Shown here: positions 1 through 7,608 of the stretch, in pieces
Layout of the letters: each line of letters starts with the position of its first letter
Numbering within the stretch: position 1 is the first letter of the stretch
Assembly (NCBI GenBank): GCA_015520975.1
Contig: WAOZ01000203.1
Coordinates: forward strand, 1-22,639
DNA from: DHVE2 group archaeon
Lineage (GTDB): Archaea; Thermoplasmatota; Thermoplasmata; Thermoplasmatales; Aciduliprofundaceae
Length of the DNA: 22,639 nt
Reading direction: 5' to 3'
Position numbers and translations under genes: made by a program
Notes under the pieces: generated by a model
The model's input: only the letters and a program-made list of their open reading frames with translations
Database searches by the model: none
Told to the model about the DNA's origin: nothing

Positions 1-26
1 ATTCTAAAATATCAAAGATCCATGCG

Positions 27-737
27 CTATAGTATCCCCATTTCTTCCAGATAATTTTTATCGTCTATTATCCTTGGAGAGCCATCATATTCTATCTTTC
101 CGTTTTTCATTATTATCACTCTATCGGCAATTTCGATTCCAATCATTTCGTGCGTTGCCACAACCACTGTTTTTCCATCTTTTTTGAGATCATTCAATAT
201 ATGAACAAACTCTTTACGGCCTTTTCCATCCAGATTTGCTGTGGGTTCATCAAGCAAAATAAAACTTGGATCATATGATAAAACCGTTGCAATCCCCACT
301 CTTTTTTTCTCCCCCTCGCTCAGTTCATAGGGATGTCTATTCCTCAAATCCCAGACACCCATTTTCTTAAGAGCGTAAGATGTTCTTCTTTCCACTTCAT
401 TTTCGCTCTGAAACATGTGTCTGGGCGCAAATGCCACATCGTCATAAACTGTAGGTGAGAACAATTGCACATCGGGATCCTGAAAAACTATGCCTATTTT
501 CTTCCTCAGAGATATATCTTTTGTTATTTTTTCGGTGAGTTTTCTCCCGAATATATACGCCTCGCCGCTTGTGGGTACATAGAGCGCGGCGAGAATCAGC
601 ATAAGCGTGCTTTTACCCGCGCCGTTCTCACCCAAAAGAAACACGCATTCTCCCTCGTTTATTTTTAGATTAATATCACGAATTGCGATTCGATCACGAT
701 ATTTGTACATCACATCGTTAAGTACTGCAACAGCCAC
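27..737 (-). CDS. cbiO: ECF-type nickel/cobalt transporter ATP-binding subunit
   Basis: ATPase that powers metal uptake by the M-N-Q-O energy-coupling-factor transporter; it acts at the inner face of the membrane, bound to the Q subunit. The 236-residue protein has a full ABC set: Walker A GENGAGKST at 36-44, Q-loop Gln86, signature LSEGEKKR at 139-146 (variant of LSGGQ), Walker B ILLDEP at 160-165 and switch His196. Length is normal for the family. The start is taken as GTG at 737, because a GGTGAT ribosome site lies a few bases upstream inside the end of cbiQ; the two genes overlap by 28 bases. It is the last gene of the transporter string. Cobalt versus nickel cannot be told from this subunit; the adjacent nikR favours nickel, so nikO is an equally good name. 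Confidence 0.93.
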   Translation of the reverse strand: MAVAVLNDVMYKYRDRIAIRDINLKINEGECVFLLGENGAGKSTLMLILAALYVPTSGEAYIFGRKLTEKITKDISLRKKIGIVFQDPDVQLFSPTVYDDVAFAPRHMFQSENEVERRTSYALKKMGVWDLRNRHPYELSEGEKKRVGIATVLSYDPSFILLDEPTANLDGKGRKEFVHILNDLKKDGKTVVVATHEMIGIEIADRVIIMKNGKIEYDGSPRIIDDKNYLEEMGIL

Positions 738-1504
738 TGCACATCACCATCCATTATGAACAGCAGAAATACCTGTACTATGGTTAAAGCGATGAACCAT
801 TTATCTGTTTTCATCTCCTTTGCATAAAAACTTTTGCCGTTAAATCCTCTGGATATCATCGACAAGTACACCTTTTCCTGCATACCGTATGATTTAATGA
901 AAAGGTTCCCCACAAGCGGTGCATAAAGTTTCCATGTTGATACTGATTTCTCCCTACCAATCGCCCTGCTTTTTATGGAAAGCAAAGTTTTTCTCACAAT
1001 TCTAACAAAAAAGAATATGTATCTGAAAGTCAGCAAGAGCATCAATGTGAAAATCCAAGGTACTTTAAGTTTGTTCAGAGAAGATATCACATCTTCCCAT
1101 CTCGTTGTTCTCGTAAGAAGAGCAACGGCTGTTACAGATATCGTGGCTCTTAAAATCAAAAACAGCGCCGCTTTTATTCCAGAGTCTGTTATGTTTAAAA
1201 GCCACAATTTATAAACTGTTTCTCCCGGTACAAGAAATATCGCGGGCAAGGCGATCATACCCGTAAAAAGCGGTATAAAGAGCCATACTCTGAAAACGCG
1301 TTTTTCAAATACCGCAGAATAAAAACTTAAAAGCAGCAGAAGGGCAAAAAGAGCGTAAAGCGTATGAAGCATAAGCATTGCAATCAAAAAAATAAATGTA
1401 GCAATTACTTTGGAAAGAGGGGAGAAATTGTGGAATAGCGAATCTCCTTCTGAATCAATCTCTATCGCTTCTATCGTCTTCAGTGTTCTTTCCGCGAATT
1501 TCAT
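710..1504 (-). CDS. cbiQ: ECF-type nickel/cobalt transporter transmembrane subunit Q
   Basis: Membrane coupling subunit (EcfT-type) that links the ATPase CbiO to the metal-binding M subunit. The roughly 264-residue protein has several hydrophobic segments and, in its C-terminal half, two cytoplasmic coupling stretches, one around SIKSRAIG and one with ISRGFNG. These match the Ser/Ala-Arg-Gly coupling helices of the family. Start chosen at the ATG at 1504 (MKFAERTLK); an upstream in-frame ATG at 1528 lies deeper inside the N-subunit gene. Even so the gene overlaps the upstream N-subunit gene by 50 bases and the downstream cbiO by 28, so translation of the string is probably coupled. Product identity is firm, the exact start less so. 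Confidence 0.9.
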   Translation of the reverse strand: MKFAERTLKTIEAIEIDSEGDSLFHNFSPLSKVIATFIFLIAMLMLHTLYALFALLLLLSFYSAVFEKRVFRVWLFIPLFTGMIALPAIFLVPGETVYKLWLLNITDSGIKAALFLILRATISVTAVALLTRTTRWEDVISSLNKLKVPWIFTLMLLLTFRYIFFFVRIVRKTLLSIKSRAIGREKSVSTWKLYAPLVGNLFIKSYGMQEKVYLSMISRGFNGKSFYAKEMKTDKWFIALTIVQVFLLFIMDGDVQWLLQYLTM

Positions 1505-1805
1505 TGTATATTTCCCCCAGCTTTGCAACGCCGAGGCTCATCAGTATAACCATGAACACTCCAACGAACGCTGAGATTATGTATCCGAGTGAGGCCATAA
1601 ATTGATCCTCCCATCCCGGGACATCGTAATCTGCAAGCGGCGCACCTCCGCTGTAACTTTTTGGCTCCCAGGTTTCATTTCCAACCTTGACCTCGCTCCA
1701 TTCACCCCATGCATCGCCGTAATTCCAAGTGAGCAGGATTCCTATTGGGGACAGCAGGCAGAGTATAACGATCACTATCACAGTTTTTTTAATCCATGTT
1801 TCCAA
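1455..1805 (-). CDS. Small membrane component (CbiN/NikN-like) of the Ni/Co ECF transporter, TTG start
   Basis: Small auxiliary subunit that assists metal loading by the M protein. The ~116-residue protein has an N-terminal membrane segment (ETWIKKTVIVIVILCLL...), an extracytoplasmic loop with APLADYDVPGWED, and a second membrane segment near the C-terminus, which is the two-helix plan of CbiN/NikN proteins. The APLxDYxVPG stretch resembles the end of PDGLE-domain subunits, but the PDGLE motif itself is not visible. Start set at the TTG at 1805, because a strong site GGAGGTGA (1811-1818 on the plus strand) sits 5 bases before it; the upstream ATG at 1841 would put that site inside the coding region. 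Overlaps cbiM by 17 bases and cbiQ by 50. Membership rests on position and topology as much as on sequence. Confidence 0.8.
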   Translation of the reverse strand: METWIKKTVIVIVILCLLSPIGILLTWNYGDAWGEWSEVKVGNETWEPKSYSGGAPLADYDVPGWEDQFMASLGYIISAFVGVFMVILMSLGVAKLGEIYNEIRGKNTEDDRSDRD

Positions 1806-2487
1806 CGCTCTCACCTCCCGGCATAACCTTGGGCAACTCAAGAAGATGGGGGCTATATGTTTTCAGATAGTATATCACAGATCCGGTCACCACGGCTTCC
1901 ACAGGCCCGGCAACGAGCATATGCGCGAGCATCATAGCTGGAATGGAGAGATTTAAACCGTACGGACAGTATCCGGGCGCAATGTACGGCTGTATGCCGA
2001 ATTCCACAGCTGCACAGAACGCTGCTATATTTATCCCAACATATCCCCCGATTGCCGCTGCCAGAGCCATTGTTTTCGCGTTCTCTTTTCCGAAGAATTT
2101 CATCAGAGCTTTGTACACATAGTATCCTGTGAATGGCATAACGAACGCCATGTTGAAGCAGTTTGCCGCAAGAGAAGTTAATCCCCCGTCGCCGAAGAAA
2201 AACGCCTGTATAACGAGTACGACGCTCACAACGATTACCGCTGCCCACGGTCCCAGAAGTATCGCGACCAGTACCGCACCGACCATGTGTGCTGTAGTAC
2301 CATCGGGAACGGGCCAGTTGAACATCATAACGAGAAAAACGAACGCTGAAAGCATTCCCATCATAGGCACACTCTTGTCGCTAAGATACTTTGATGTCAT
2401 CTTGAAGGCTTTATACCACACTGGAATCATCACTATGTAGAAGAATACGCATGTTGCAGGTCCCAAATATCCATCCGGTATGTGCAT
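1789..2487 (-). CDS. cbiM: ECF-type nickel/cobalt transporter substrate-binding subunit M
   Basis: Metal-binding membrane subunit of the ECF transporter. It begins with the diagnostic MHIPDGYL; in this family the N-terminal amine and His2 bind the metal, so the start is certain. A GAGGTGAT ribosome site lies 5 bases upstream. The 232 residues carry about six to seven membrane segments, with the conserved VPDGTTAHMVGA and FFFGDGGLTSLAANCFNMA stretches. First gene of the M-N-Q-O string, with its own TATA-like box in the 46-base gap behind the ykgJ-like gene. Because nikR lies just upstream on the same strand, nickel is the more likely substrate (nikM); cobalt cannot be excluded. Confidence 0.95.
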   Translation of the reverse strand: MHIPDGYLGPATCVFFYIVMIPVWYKAFKMTSKYLSDKSVPMMGMLSAFVFLVMMFNWPVPDGTTAHMVGAVLVAILLGPWAAVIVVSVVLVIQAFFFGDGGLTSLAANCFNMAFVMPFTGYYVYKALMKFFGKENAKTMALAAAIGGYVGINIAAFCAAVEFGIQPYIAPGYCPYGLNLSIPAMMLAHMLVAGPVEAVVTGSVIYYLKTYSPHLLELPKVMPGGESVGNMD

Positions 2488-2506
2488 GGTATCACCTCTT
2501 TTTTAT

Positions 2507-2519
2507 TCCGTGTTACGGA
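2507..2519. promoter_or_regulatory. Palindrome at the predicted cbiM transcription start, candidate NikR operator
   Basis: The arms TCCGT and ACGGA flank GTT, giving a perfect 5-base inverted repeat. It contains GTGTTAC (2510-2516), the half-site I recall for NikR operators in some bacteria. It lies about 25 bases downstream of a TATA-like box (2530-2538), where the cbiM transcript should start, which is a place where bound repressor would block initiation. A second element, GTATCAC at 2489-2495, sits 14 bases away in inverted orientation, but it overlaps the ribosome site and may be chance. Confidence 0.4.
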
Positions 2520-2529
2520 TTGCATAAAG

Positions 2530-2538
2530 ATATTTAAT
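2530..2538 (-). promoter_or_regulatory. TATA-like box for the cbiMNQO transcript
   Basis: Read on the minus strand it is ATTAAATAT, centred about 47 bases before the cbiM ATG and within the short gap behind the ykgJ-like gene. Predicted start of transcription falls near 2508. This would let the transporter be transcribed separately from nikR-ykgJ. Confidence 0.45.
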
Positions 2539-2911
2539 TTTTGCGAATGAGTCTTCGTGCTCTCTCTTCAAAAAGTTTTTTGACTAGTTCTTTGAGAGCA
2601 TTTGGTTTATCCAAAAGAAATTCAGCAGCATACGGGCATTCTTCATCAACATATATCTCCATAGTTTCGGGGTCGCATATGTAAGGATAGTATCTGCACC
2701 CCTCAGGTCTGTGTTGATATATGGTGCACAGCCCATTTCTACCGAGAAATATGCATTTTCCGTTAATATTTTTAAGAAAAAGGAAGCCATCTAATTCATA
2801 CCAGAAATTGGAATAGCCAAGTTTTTCTATTCTTTTAATATCGCTTTCCGTGAGCATCATTTCAGTGTTATGACAGCATCTTGAGCATCTGTGCTTCAGG
2901 CAGGAATTCAT
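2534..2911 (-). CDS. YkgJ-family cysteine cluster protein (metal-chelating)
   Basis: Member of the YkgJ/CxxCxxCC family, thought to bind zinc or iron through a Cys cluster; no reaction is established. The 125 residues carry cysteines at 4, 9, 12 and 13 (CLKHRCSRCC), then 53, 62, 72, 79 and 92, with the family stretch CTIYQHRPEGCRYYP. The start ATG overlaps the stop of nikR (ATGA), with GGTG 5 bases upstream, so the two genes are surely co-translated. Its position between nikR and the transporter genes suggests a link with nickel (chelation, delivery or sensing), but this is inference only. Confidence 0.85.
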   Translation of the reverse strand: MNSCLKHRCSRCCHNTEMMLTESDIKRIEKLGYSNFWYELDGFLFLKNINGKCIFLGRNGLCTIYQHRPEGCRYYPYICDPETMEIYVDEECPYAAEFLLDKPNALKELVKKLFEERARRLIRKN

Positions 2912-3312
2912 ACCTCCACCTTGGTTAGCTGGAATTTTACATTTTTAACTCCCCGGAGGCTCATTATTCTATCGGCTATTTCTTTTATGGTTCGTGCTTT
3001 GCCATGAACGATTACCACCTCAAGACAGTTCTTCTCATCGACATGCACATGCACGGCTGCACGTATCTCATCAACATAATGATGCTGAATGTGCGTAATT
3101 TTCTCCGTTATGCCCCTTACATCGTGGTCAAATATCACCGTTATCGTGCCGAAAACATCCACATCCTCCTGAGCTATACTGTCCTGAATGAGCGCGTCTC
3201 TTATGAGATCCCTTATGGCCTCCGAGCGGGTGATGTAACCTTTCTTTTCAATATATTTATCGAATTTTTTGAGCAGTTCTGCATCTATGGATACCCCGAA
3301 TCTCTGTATCAT
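2908..3312 (-). CDS. nikR: Nickel-responsive transcriptional regulator NikR
   Basis: Ribbon-helix-helix repressor that binds DNA when loaded with nickel, normally shutting off nickel uptake. Residues 1-45 form the ribbon-helix-helix (RFGVSIDAELLKKFDKYI, then RSEAIRDLIRDAL). The C-terminal ACT-like domain keeps the nickel ligands with the spacing known from E. coli NikR: His77, His88, His90 and Cys96 (VHVHVDEKNC). Length of 134 is typical. The ATG has no ribosome site but a TATA-like box lies about 24 bases upstream, so the mRNA is probably leaderless. It heads nikR-ykgJ and precedes the cbiMNQO genes on the same strand, its likely target. Confidence 0.95.
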   Translation of the reverse strand: MIQRFGVSIDAELLKKFDKYIEKKGYITRSEAIRDLIRDALIQDSIAQEDVDVFGTITVIFDHDVRGITEKITHIQHHYVDEIRAAVHVHVDEKNCLEVVIVHGKARTIKEIADRIMSLRGVKNVKFQLTKVEV

Positions 3313-3330
3313 ACTTGCTTAATTGCGAGA

Positions 3331-3340
3331 TAGTATTTAT
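3331..3340 (-). promoter_or_regulatory. TATA box of nikR, enclosed by an inverted repeat
   Basis: Minus-strand ATAAATACTA is centred about 24 bases before the nikR ATG, fitting a leaderless transcript. CGAGA (3326-3330) and TCTCG (3344-3348) flank it as a 5-base inverted repeat with a 13-base spacer, which could be an autoregulatory site. The repeat is short and may be chance. Confidence 0.45.
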
Positions 3341-3396
3341 TTCTCTCGATATCATAAGCAATATGCAGAAAATTTTTTATAGGGTGGTATTATGAG

Positions 3397-3405
3397 CATA
3401 TAAAG
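3397..3405 (+). promoter_or_regulatory. TATA box of the beta-helix protein gene
   Basis: CATATAAAG-type box centred about 25 bases before the ATG at 3425. A second T-rich/TATA stretch (TTTTTTATAGG) lies near 3374-3383. The ATG also has GGTGGGA just upstream, so the start could be used with or without a short leader. Confidence 0.5.
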
Positions 3406-3424
3406 ACAAAATGGGTGGGATATA

Positions 3425-4993
3425 ATGAAATTAAGAATAGCTCTAATAGTCGGGATAGTTATGGCAATGGTTGGAGGTTTTTCTTATTCGGTAGATGCTT
3501 TGCAACATAACCTCAATACACCAATTCAAATGGATAGTATTTTTTCTACAGTATCTTTAAAAGCCCTCACCGCACATGCGTCCATAAGAATCAACAGTGA
3601 TACAGAATTCACCTCTGCGAACGGTGTGATAGGCGGTACCGGTGTGAAATCCGATCCGTACATAATAGAAGGATGGGCAATTGATGCGAAGGGTGGCTGG
3701 GCTGGTATATACATAGGGAACACATCGAGCTATGTTATCATAAGAAACTGTCTGATATACAACGCCACAAATACTACCTCTCTAACATACGGCTACGGAT
3801 CTGGAATTGCGCTTTATTTTGCTCAGAACATAAAAATTGAGAATGTTACTTCCATAAATAATGTCAGAGGTGTGTATTTTTATGGATCATACTCAAGATA
3901 TAACATTCTTGCGAATTCAACTTTGGATAGGAATAGTTACGGAATTTACAGCAGATTCAGACCCAATAATAACACAATATACAACAATACTATCTCAAAC
4001 TCCACTTACGGTATGTATATAGAGCTGGGTGCCGCTTACAATACCATAGATAACAATAGAATAACATCGTTTTCATACTACGGAATATATATGGTGGGAG
4101 CATCATACCCAATTTACAACAACACCATCTCACGCAACACAATATCCAGCAGCGGAAATCGCGGAATTTATATGTTCGGTGAAAACTATAACAACAGCGT
4201 ACTCTATAATTATATAGAAGGTACCACATATGCTGTTTATATCACCAATGGCCCCCACGATAACCTGTTCGAAAACAACACGCTGGAAACAAACGGAGAC
4301 GGCTTCTATCTGGACAATTCGGCAAGTACTTCCACAGGCGCAATTTATTCAAATGTATTCTCAGGTAATAAGATTTATAACTCTACATCAGAGGCAATTT
4401 TTACGAACGGTTTATACGGAGATATTCACGATAACCGATTCACGGGAAACACCATAATAAACCCGGGATATTATGGAATATACTTCTACGATTCTTATTC
4501 AAATAGAATAGACAACAATACAATCAAGAATGCCAGCTCATACGGAATACGATTTTATTATTACGCCGATAGAAACATTGTTGATTCAAATTTAATAACA
4601 AGATCTGGATCCTATGCCATACACATATACGGAAGCAACTACAATCGCTTATACTACAACGCACTGTACTACAATCACGGTAGTGGCTCTGTTTACAGCA
4701 ATCTAAGTGTGCAGGCCTATGATGCAGCAACGAATTACTGGAACACATCCTCGGGCTTTGGCAATTACTGGTATGACTGGGCAAATAACAATGACACAAA
4801 TGATGCAAACGGTGATGGCATAGTTGACTGGGCATATATCATAGATGGTGGTACGGCAAAAGACCACTATCCACTTAAAACCCCGAGCGCCTATGCACCA
4901 GTGGTACCAGAATTTAACGGTGTTATGCTGATCATTGCTCTACTACTGATCACAGCCGGTGTTCACAGGAAAAAGGGTACTGATTTTTTTTAA
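3425..4993 (+). CDS. Secreted right-handed beta-helix (NosD-like) surface protein with PEF-type C-terminal anchor
   Basis: Predicted cell-surface protein with a parallel beta-helix fold, related to NosD/PbH1-repeat proteins common in archaea; ligand unknown. Residues 1-25 are a signal peptide (MKLRIALIVGIVMAMVGG...). Residues ~55-95 carry the entry module (GGTGVKSDPYIIEGWAI, then GIYIGNTSSYVIIRNC). Residues ~95-430 consist of many repeats of the pattern N-x-I-x-N-N-T-I followed by YGIYF-like strands, with many N-x-S/T sites suitable for glycosylation. Around 440-480 is the closing GNYWYDWANNN...DGIVDW module. The tail is VPEF (494-497), a hydrophobic helix and HRKK, resembling archaeal PEF-CTERM sorting signals. 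Monocistronic: divergent from nikR, with a T-rich tract right at its stop. Confidence 0.85.
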   Translation: MKLRIALIVGIVMAMVGGFSYSVDALQHNLNTPIQMDSIFSTVSLKALTAHASIRINSDTEFTSANGVIGGTGVKSDPYIIEGWAIDAKGGWAGIYIGNTSSYVIIRNCLIYNATNTTSLTYGYGSGIALYFAQNIKIENVTSINNVRGVYFYGSYSRYNILANSTLDRNSYGIYSRFRPNNNTIYNNTISNSTYGMYIELGAAYNTIDNNRITSFSYYGIYMVGASYPIYNNTISRNTISSSGNRGIYMFGENYNNSVLYNYIEGTTYAVYITNGPHDNLFENNTLETNGDGFYLDNSASTSTGAIYSNVFSGNKIYNSTSEAIFTNGLYGDIHDNRFTGNTIINPGYYGIYFYDSYSNRIDNNTIKNASSYGIRFYYYADRNIVDSNLITRSGSYAIHIYGSNYNRLYYNALYYNHGSGSVYSNLSVQAYDAATNYWNTSSGFGNYWYDWANNNDTNDANGDGIVDWAYIIDGGTAKDHYPLKTPSAYAPVVPEFNGVMLIIALLLITAGVHRKKGTDFF

Positions 4994-4998
4994 TTTTT
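4983..4998 (+). terminator. T-rich terminator at the stop codon of the beta-helix gene
   Basis: A run of eight T, then AA, then five T spans the TAA stop. Archaeal termination commonly uses such T-tracts without a hairpin. Confidence 0.45.
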
Positions 4999-5021
4999 AT
5001 AATCAAATATTTTCTGAAGTG

Positions 5022-5031
5022 GAAATATTAA
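5022..5031 (+). promoter_or_regulatory. TATA-like box of the purSLQ operon
   Basis: GAAATATTAA-type box centred about 28 bases before the ATG at 5056, which favours a leaderless mRNA starting at that ATG rather than at the one at 5047. Confidence 0.4.
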
Positions 5032-5055
5032 GTACCTCTTTAATATATGCCCTGT

Positions 5056-5301
5056 ATGCTCAGGGTGGATATTCTCGTTAAATTCAAAGAGGGCGTTGAC
5101 GACCCGGAGGGAAAGAGCATAAAACATGCGCTCGAACTGCTCGGATTTGAGAAAGTGAAAACGGTGAAAGTTGGAAAGATGTATACCATTTATCTCAATT
5201 GCGATAAAGAGGAAGGATATGAAATCGCTGAGTCCATGGTTCGCAAACTTCTGGTAAATCCCGTAATTCACGAATACGAAATAAGGGTTGAGGAGGTATG
5301 A
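5056..5301 (+). CDS. purS: Phosphoribosylformylglycinamidine synthase, PurS subunit
   Basis: Small structural subunit of the three-part FGAM synthase (PurS-PurL-PurQ), fourth step of purine synthesis, helping ammonia transfer between PurQ and PurL. The ~81-residue protein has the PurS pattern LRVDILVKFKEGVDDPEG, then LLGFEKVKTVKVGKMYTIYL, and a C-terminal strand HEYEIRVEEV. Start taken at 5056 (MLRVDI), which aligns with the usual PurS N-terminus and lies ~28 bases after a TATA-like box; an ATG at 5047 adds three residues. Its stop overlaps the purL start (GTATGA). First gene of the operon. Confidence 0.93.
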   Translation: MLRVDILVKFKEGVDDPEGKSIKHALELLGFEKVKTVKVGKMYTIYLNCDKEEGYEIAESMVRKLLVNPVIHEYEIRVEEV

Positions 5302-7604
5302 AGGTAACAAAAATCGTAGAGGGTGTTTACAGAATTCATATCCTCAACGCCACCGATGACGAGTTGATGGAGATCAACGAAAAAATGGGATTGGCGCTCA
5401 GCCTTGATGAAATGAAAAAGCTCAGAGACTTCTTCGCCTCGCTGGGCAGAGATCCCACAGATATAGAGATCCATGCGATTGCTCAGGGCTGGAGCGAACA
5501 CTGCTCTTACAAATCATCCAAGCCCATTCTGAGAAAATATATTTTCGGCATAGAATCGCCGCACACCATTGTGGTTATGCAGGACGATGCAGGAGTGGTG
5601 GAGTTCGATGAAGATCACGCGTATGTATTCAAAATAGAGAGCCATAACCATCCGAGCGCCGTTGAGCCTTACGGAGGTGCGGCCACCGGCGTTGGTGGGA
5701 TAATCAGAGATGTGCTCAACATGGGTGCAAAACCCATCGCACTTGTAGATCCGCTCTTTTTTGCCCCGCCGGATTATCCGTATGAGAAACTGAATCCGGG
5801 TATTAAGCATCCTCGCTATCTTCTCAACGGTGTTGTTGCAGGCATCCGTGATTACGGAAACCGTGTAGGCATACCCACAGTGGCGGGTATGACCTATTTC
5901 CACGAGGGATTTGTGAACAATATACTCGTGAATGCAGGATGCATAGGAATCGTGAGGAAAGATAAAATCGTGAGAAGCAGGGTCGATAAACCCGGAGTGT
6001 TGCTGGTAATGCTGGGTGGCAGAACGGGCAGAGACGGCATACACGGTGTGAATTTTGCATCTAAAATTTTAAGCGAAAAAAGCGAGGAAGAGAAGCAGGC
6101 TGTACAGCTGGGTAATCCAATCCTCAAAGAACCTTTGATTCATGCTGTTCTCGAAGCAAATGATGAGGGAATAATATACGGTATGAAAGATCTGGGTGGA
6201 GGTGGATTGAGCAGCGTTATTGGAGAAATGTGCCATGCAGGAGGCGTTGGTGCAGAGATACATCTTGATAAGGTTCCTTTAAAGGAGGAGGGTATGGCGC
6301 CGTGGGAGATATGGGTGAGTGAGAGTCAAGAGCGCATGCTTCTCGCGATCGAAGAGAAGCATCTCGACATCCTTCACGAAATCGCCGGTAAATGGGATCT
6401 TGAGATGAGCGTGATAGGCAAGACCACAGAGGGTTCTGTGCTTAAAATTTTCTGGTACGGTGAGAAGATACTTGAGTTGCCCCTTGATTTTATGACCGCC
6501 GGTGTTGAGTACAACAGACCATACAAAATAAAGAAAGTGAAGCAGATGCAGGAGATTCCCGTGGAAGAAAATTACAGAAACATTCTGTTAAAACTGCTAT
6601 CCTCGGTGAATATCGGAAGTAAAGAGTATATCGTGCGCCAGTACGACCATGAGGTGCAGGGAAGGACGGTCATCAAACCGCTGCAGGGTGAGATCGGATT
6701 CGAAACGCATGGTGATGCGGCGATAATAAAACCGTTGAAAGATTCCTGGAAAGGCCTCGCCGTCACGGTGGCAGCAAATCCGCAGATTGGTGAGATTGAC
6801 CCTTACTGGGGTGCGGTATACACCGTAGATGAGGCCGTGAGAAATCTTGTGGCCGTGGGAGCTAAGCCGCACAGCTTCTCCGATTGCCTGAATTTCGGCA
6901 ATCCCGAGAGAGAGGAGATTATGGGTGAATTTGTTGAATCCTGCCGCGGACTGGGTGATGCTGCCAGATATATACACATACCTTTTGTTTCGGGAAATGT
7001 GAGTTTTTACAACGAGGCATTTAATCGCAACATACCACCAACCCCCGTGCTTATGGCGGTGGGTATCATAGAAGATATAAGAAAAGCTGTCACAGCGGAT
7101 TTCAAATCTGCCGGGAATTACATATACATCGTGGGTGACACGCGGGAAGAAATGGGCGGAAGCGAATATTACAGGCTTATGGGTTACAAAAGCACCACGG
7201 TGCCGAAAGTTAGATTTGAAGATATGAAAAACAGAACGGAAGAGCTTCTCAAAGCGATGGGCGAGGGTATAGTGGAATCGTGCCATGACATCTCTCACGG
7301 CGGTATGGCTGTGGCTATAGCGGAAATGTGTATGGGTGGAAAAATAGGTGCGGAAATAGATCTTGCAAAGATGGAGTTTATGCGTGCTGACTTCAAACTG
7401 TTTTCCGAGAGTCCAACCAGGTGGATCTGCGAGGTAAAACCCGAAAACGCCGAACGCTTTGAAGAACTGGTTAAGGCAAGGAGAATAGGGCAGGTATCGG
7501 GAGAGACTTTCAGAGTTAGAGATGGCAGAAGGTGGCTGTTTAATGTACATCTAAACATACTCAGAAACGCATGGTCGAGCGCGCTGCGAGATTATGTGGG
7601 GTGA
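5298..7604 (+). CDS. purL: Phosphoribosylformylglycinamidine synthase, PurL subunit
   Basis: Catalytic ATP-dependent subunit that converts FGAR to FGAM with ammonia supplied by PurQ. The 768-residue protein is the small PurL type. GWSEHCSYKSSK is at 64-75, and the nucleotide/metal stretch SHNHPSAVEPYGGAATG spans 115-131. KDLGGGGLSSVIGEM follows in the first half, and the duplicated second half has DCLNFGNPE and SCHDISHGGMAVAIAEM. This two-fold pseudo-repeat is typical. Length is in the usual range (~710-770). The ATG overlaps the purS stop by 4 bases with GAGG just upstream; purQ follows after 4 bases. Confidence 0.97.
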   Translation: MKVTKIVEGVYRIHILNATDDELMEINEKMGLALSLDEMKKLRDFFASLGRDPTDIEIHAIAQGWSEHCSYKSSKPILRKYIFGIESPHTIVVMQDDAGVVEFDEDHAYVFKIESHNHPSAVEPYGGAATGVGGIIRDVLNMGAKPIALVDPLFFAPPDYPYEKLNPGIKHPRYLLNGVVAGIRDYGNRVGIPTVAGMTYFHEGFVNNILVNAGCIGIVRKDKIVRSRVDKPGVLLVMLGGRTGRDGIHGVNFASKILSEKSEEEKQAVQLGNPILKEPLIHAVLEANDEGIIYGMKDLGGGGLSSVIGEMCHAGGVGAEIHLDKVPLKEEGMAPWEIWVSESQERMLLAIEEKHLDILHEIAGKWDLEMSVIGKTTEGSVLKIFWYGEKILELPLDFMTAGVEYNRPYKIKKVKQMQEIPVEENYRNILLKLLSSVNIGSKEYIVRQYDHEVQGRTVIKPLQGEIGFETHGDAAIIKPLKDSWKGLAVTVAANPQIGEIDPYWGAVYTVDEAVRNLVAVGAKPHSFSDCLNFGNPEREEIMGEFVESCRGLGDAARYIHIPFVSGNVSFYNEAFNRNIPPTPVLMAVGIIEDIRKAVTADFKSAGNYIYIVGDTREEMGGSEYYRLMGYKSTTVPKVRFEDMKNRTEELLKAMGEGIVESCHDISHGGMAVAIAEMCMGGKIGAEIDLAKMEFMRADFKLFSESPTRWICEVKPENAERFEELVKARRIGQVSGETFRVRDGRRWLFNVHLNILRNAWSSALRDYVG

Positions 7605-7608
7605 GAGT

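Noticed and set aside
3526..4835. Several minus-strand frames inside the beta-helix gene
   Set aside because: They are shadows of the Asn/Tyr/Ile repeat coding; Cys/His-rich translations with no start signals.
3425..4993. Short tandem DNA repeats or CRISPR array in the beta-helix gene
   Set aside because: The repetition is at protein level (degenerate N-T-I/YGIY strands), with no constant-length DNA repeat or spacer pattern.
6597..7550. 317-codon open frame on the minus strand inside purL
   Set aside because: It lies wholly antisense to a strongly conserved gene, its translation is His/Phe/Arg-rich without domain sense, and it has no promoter or ribosome site.
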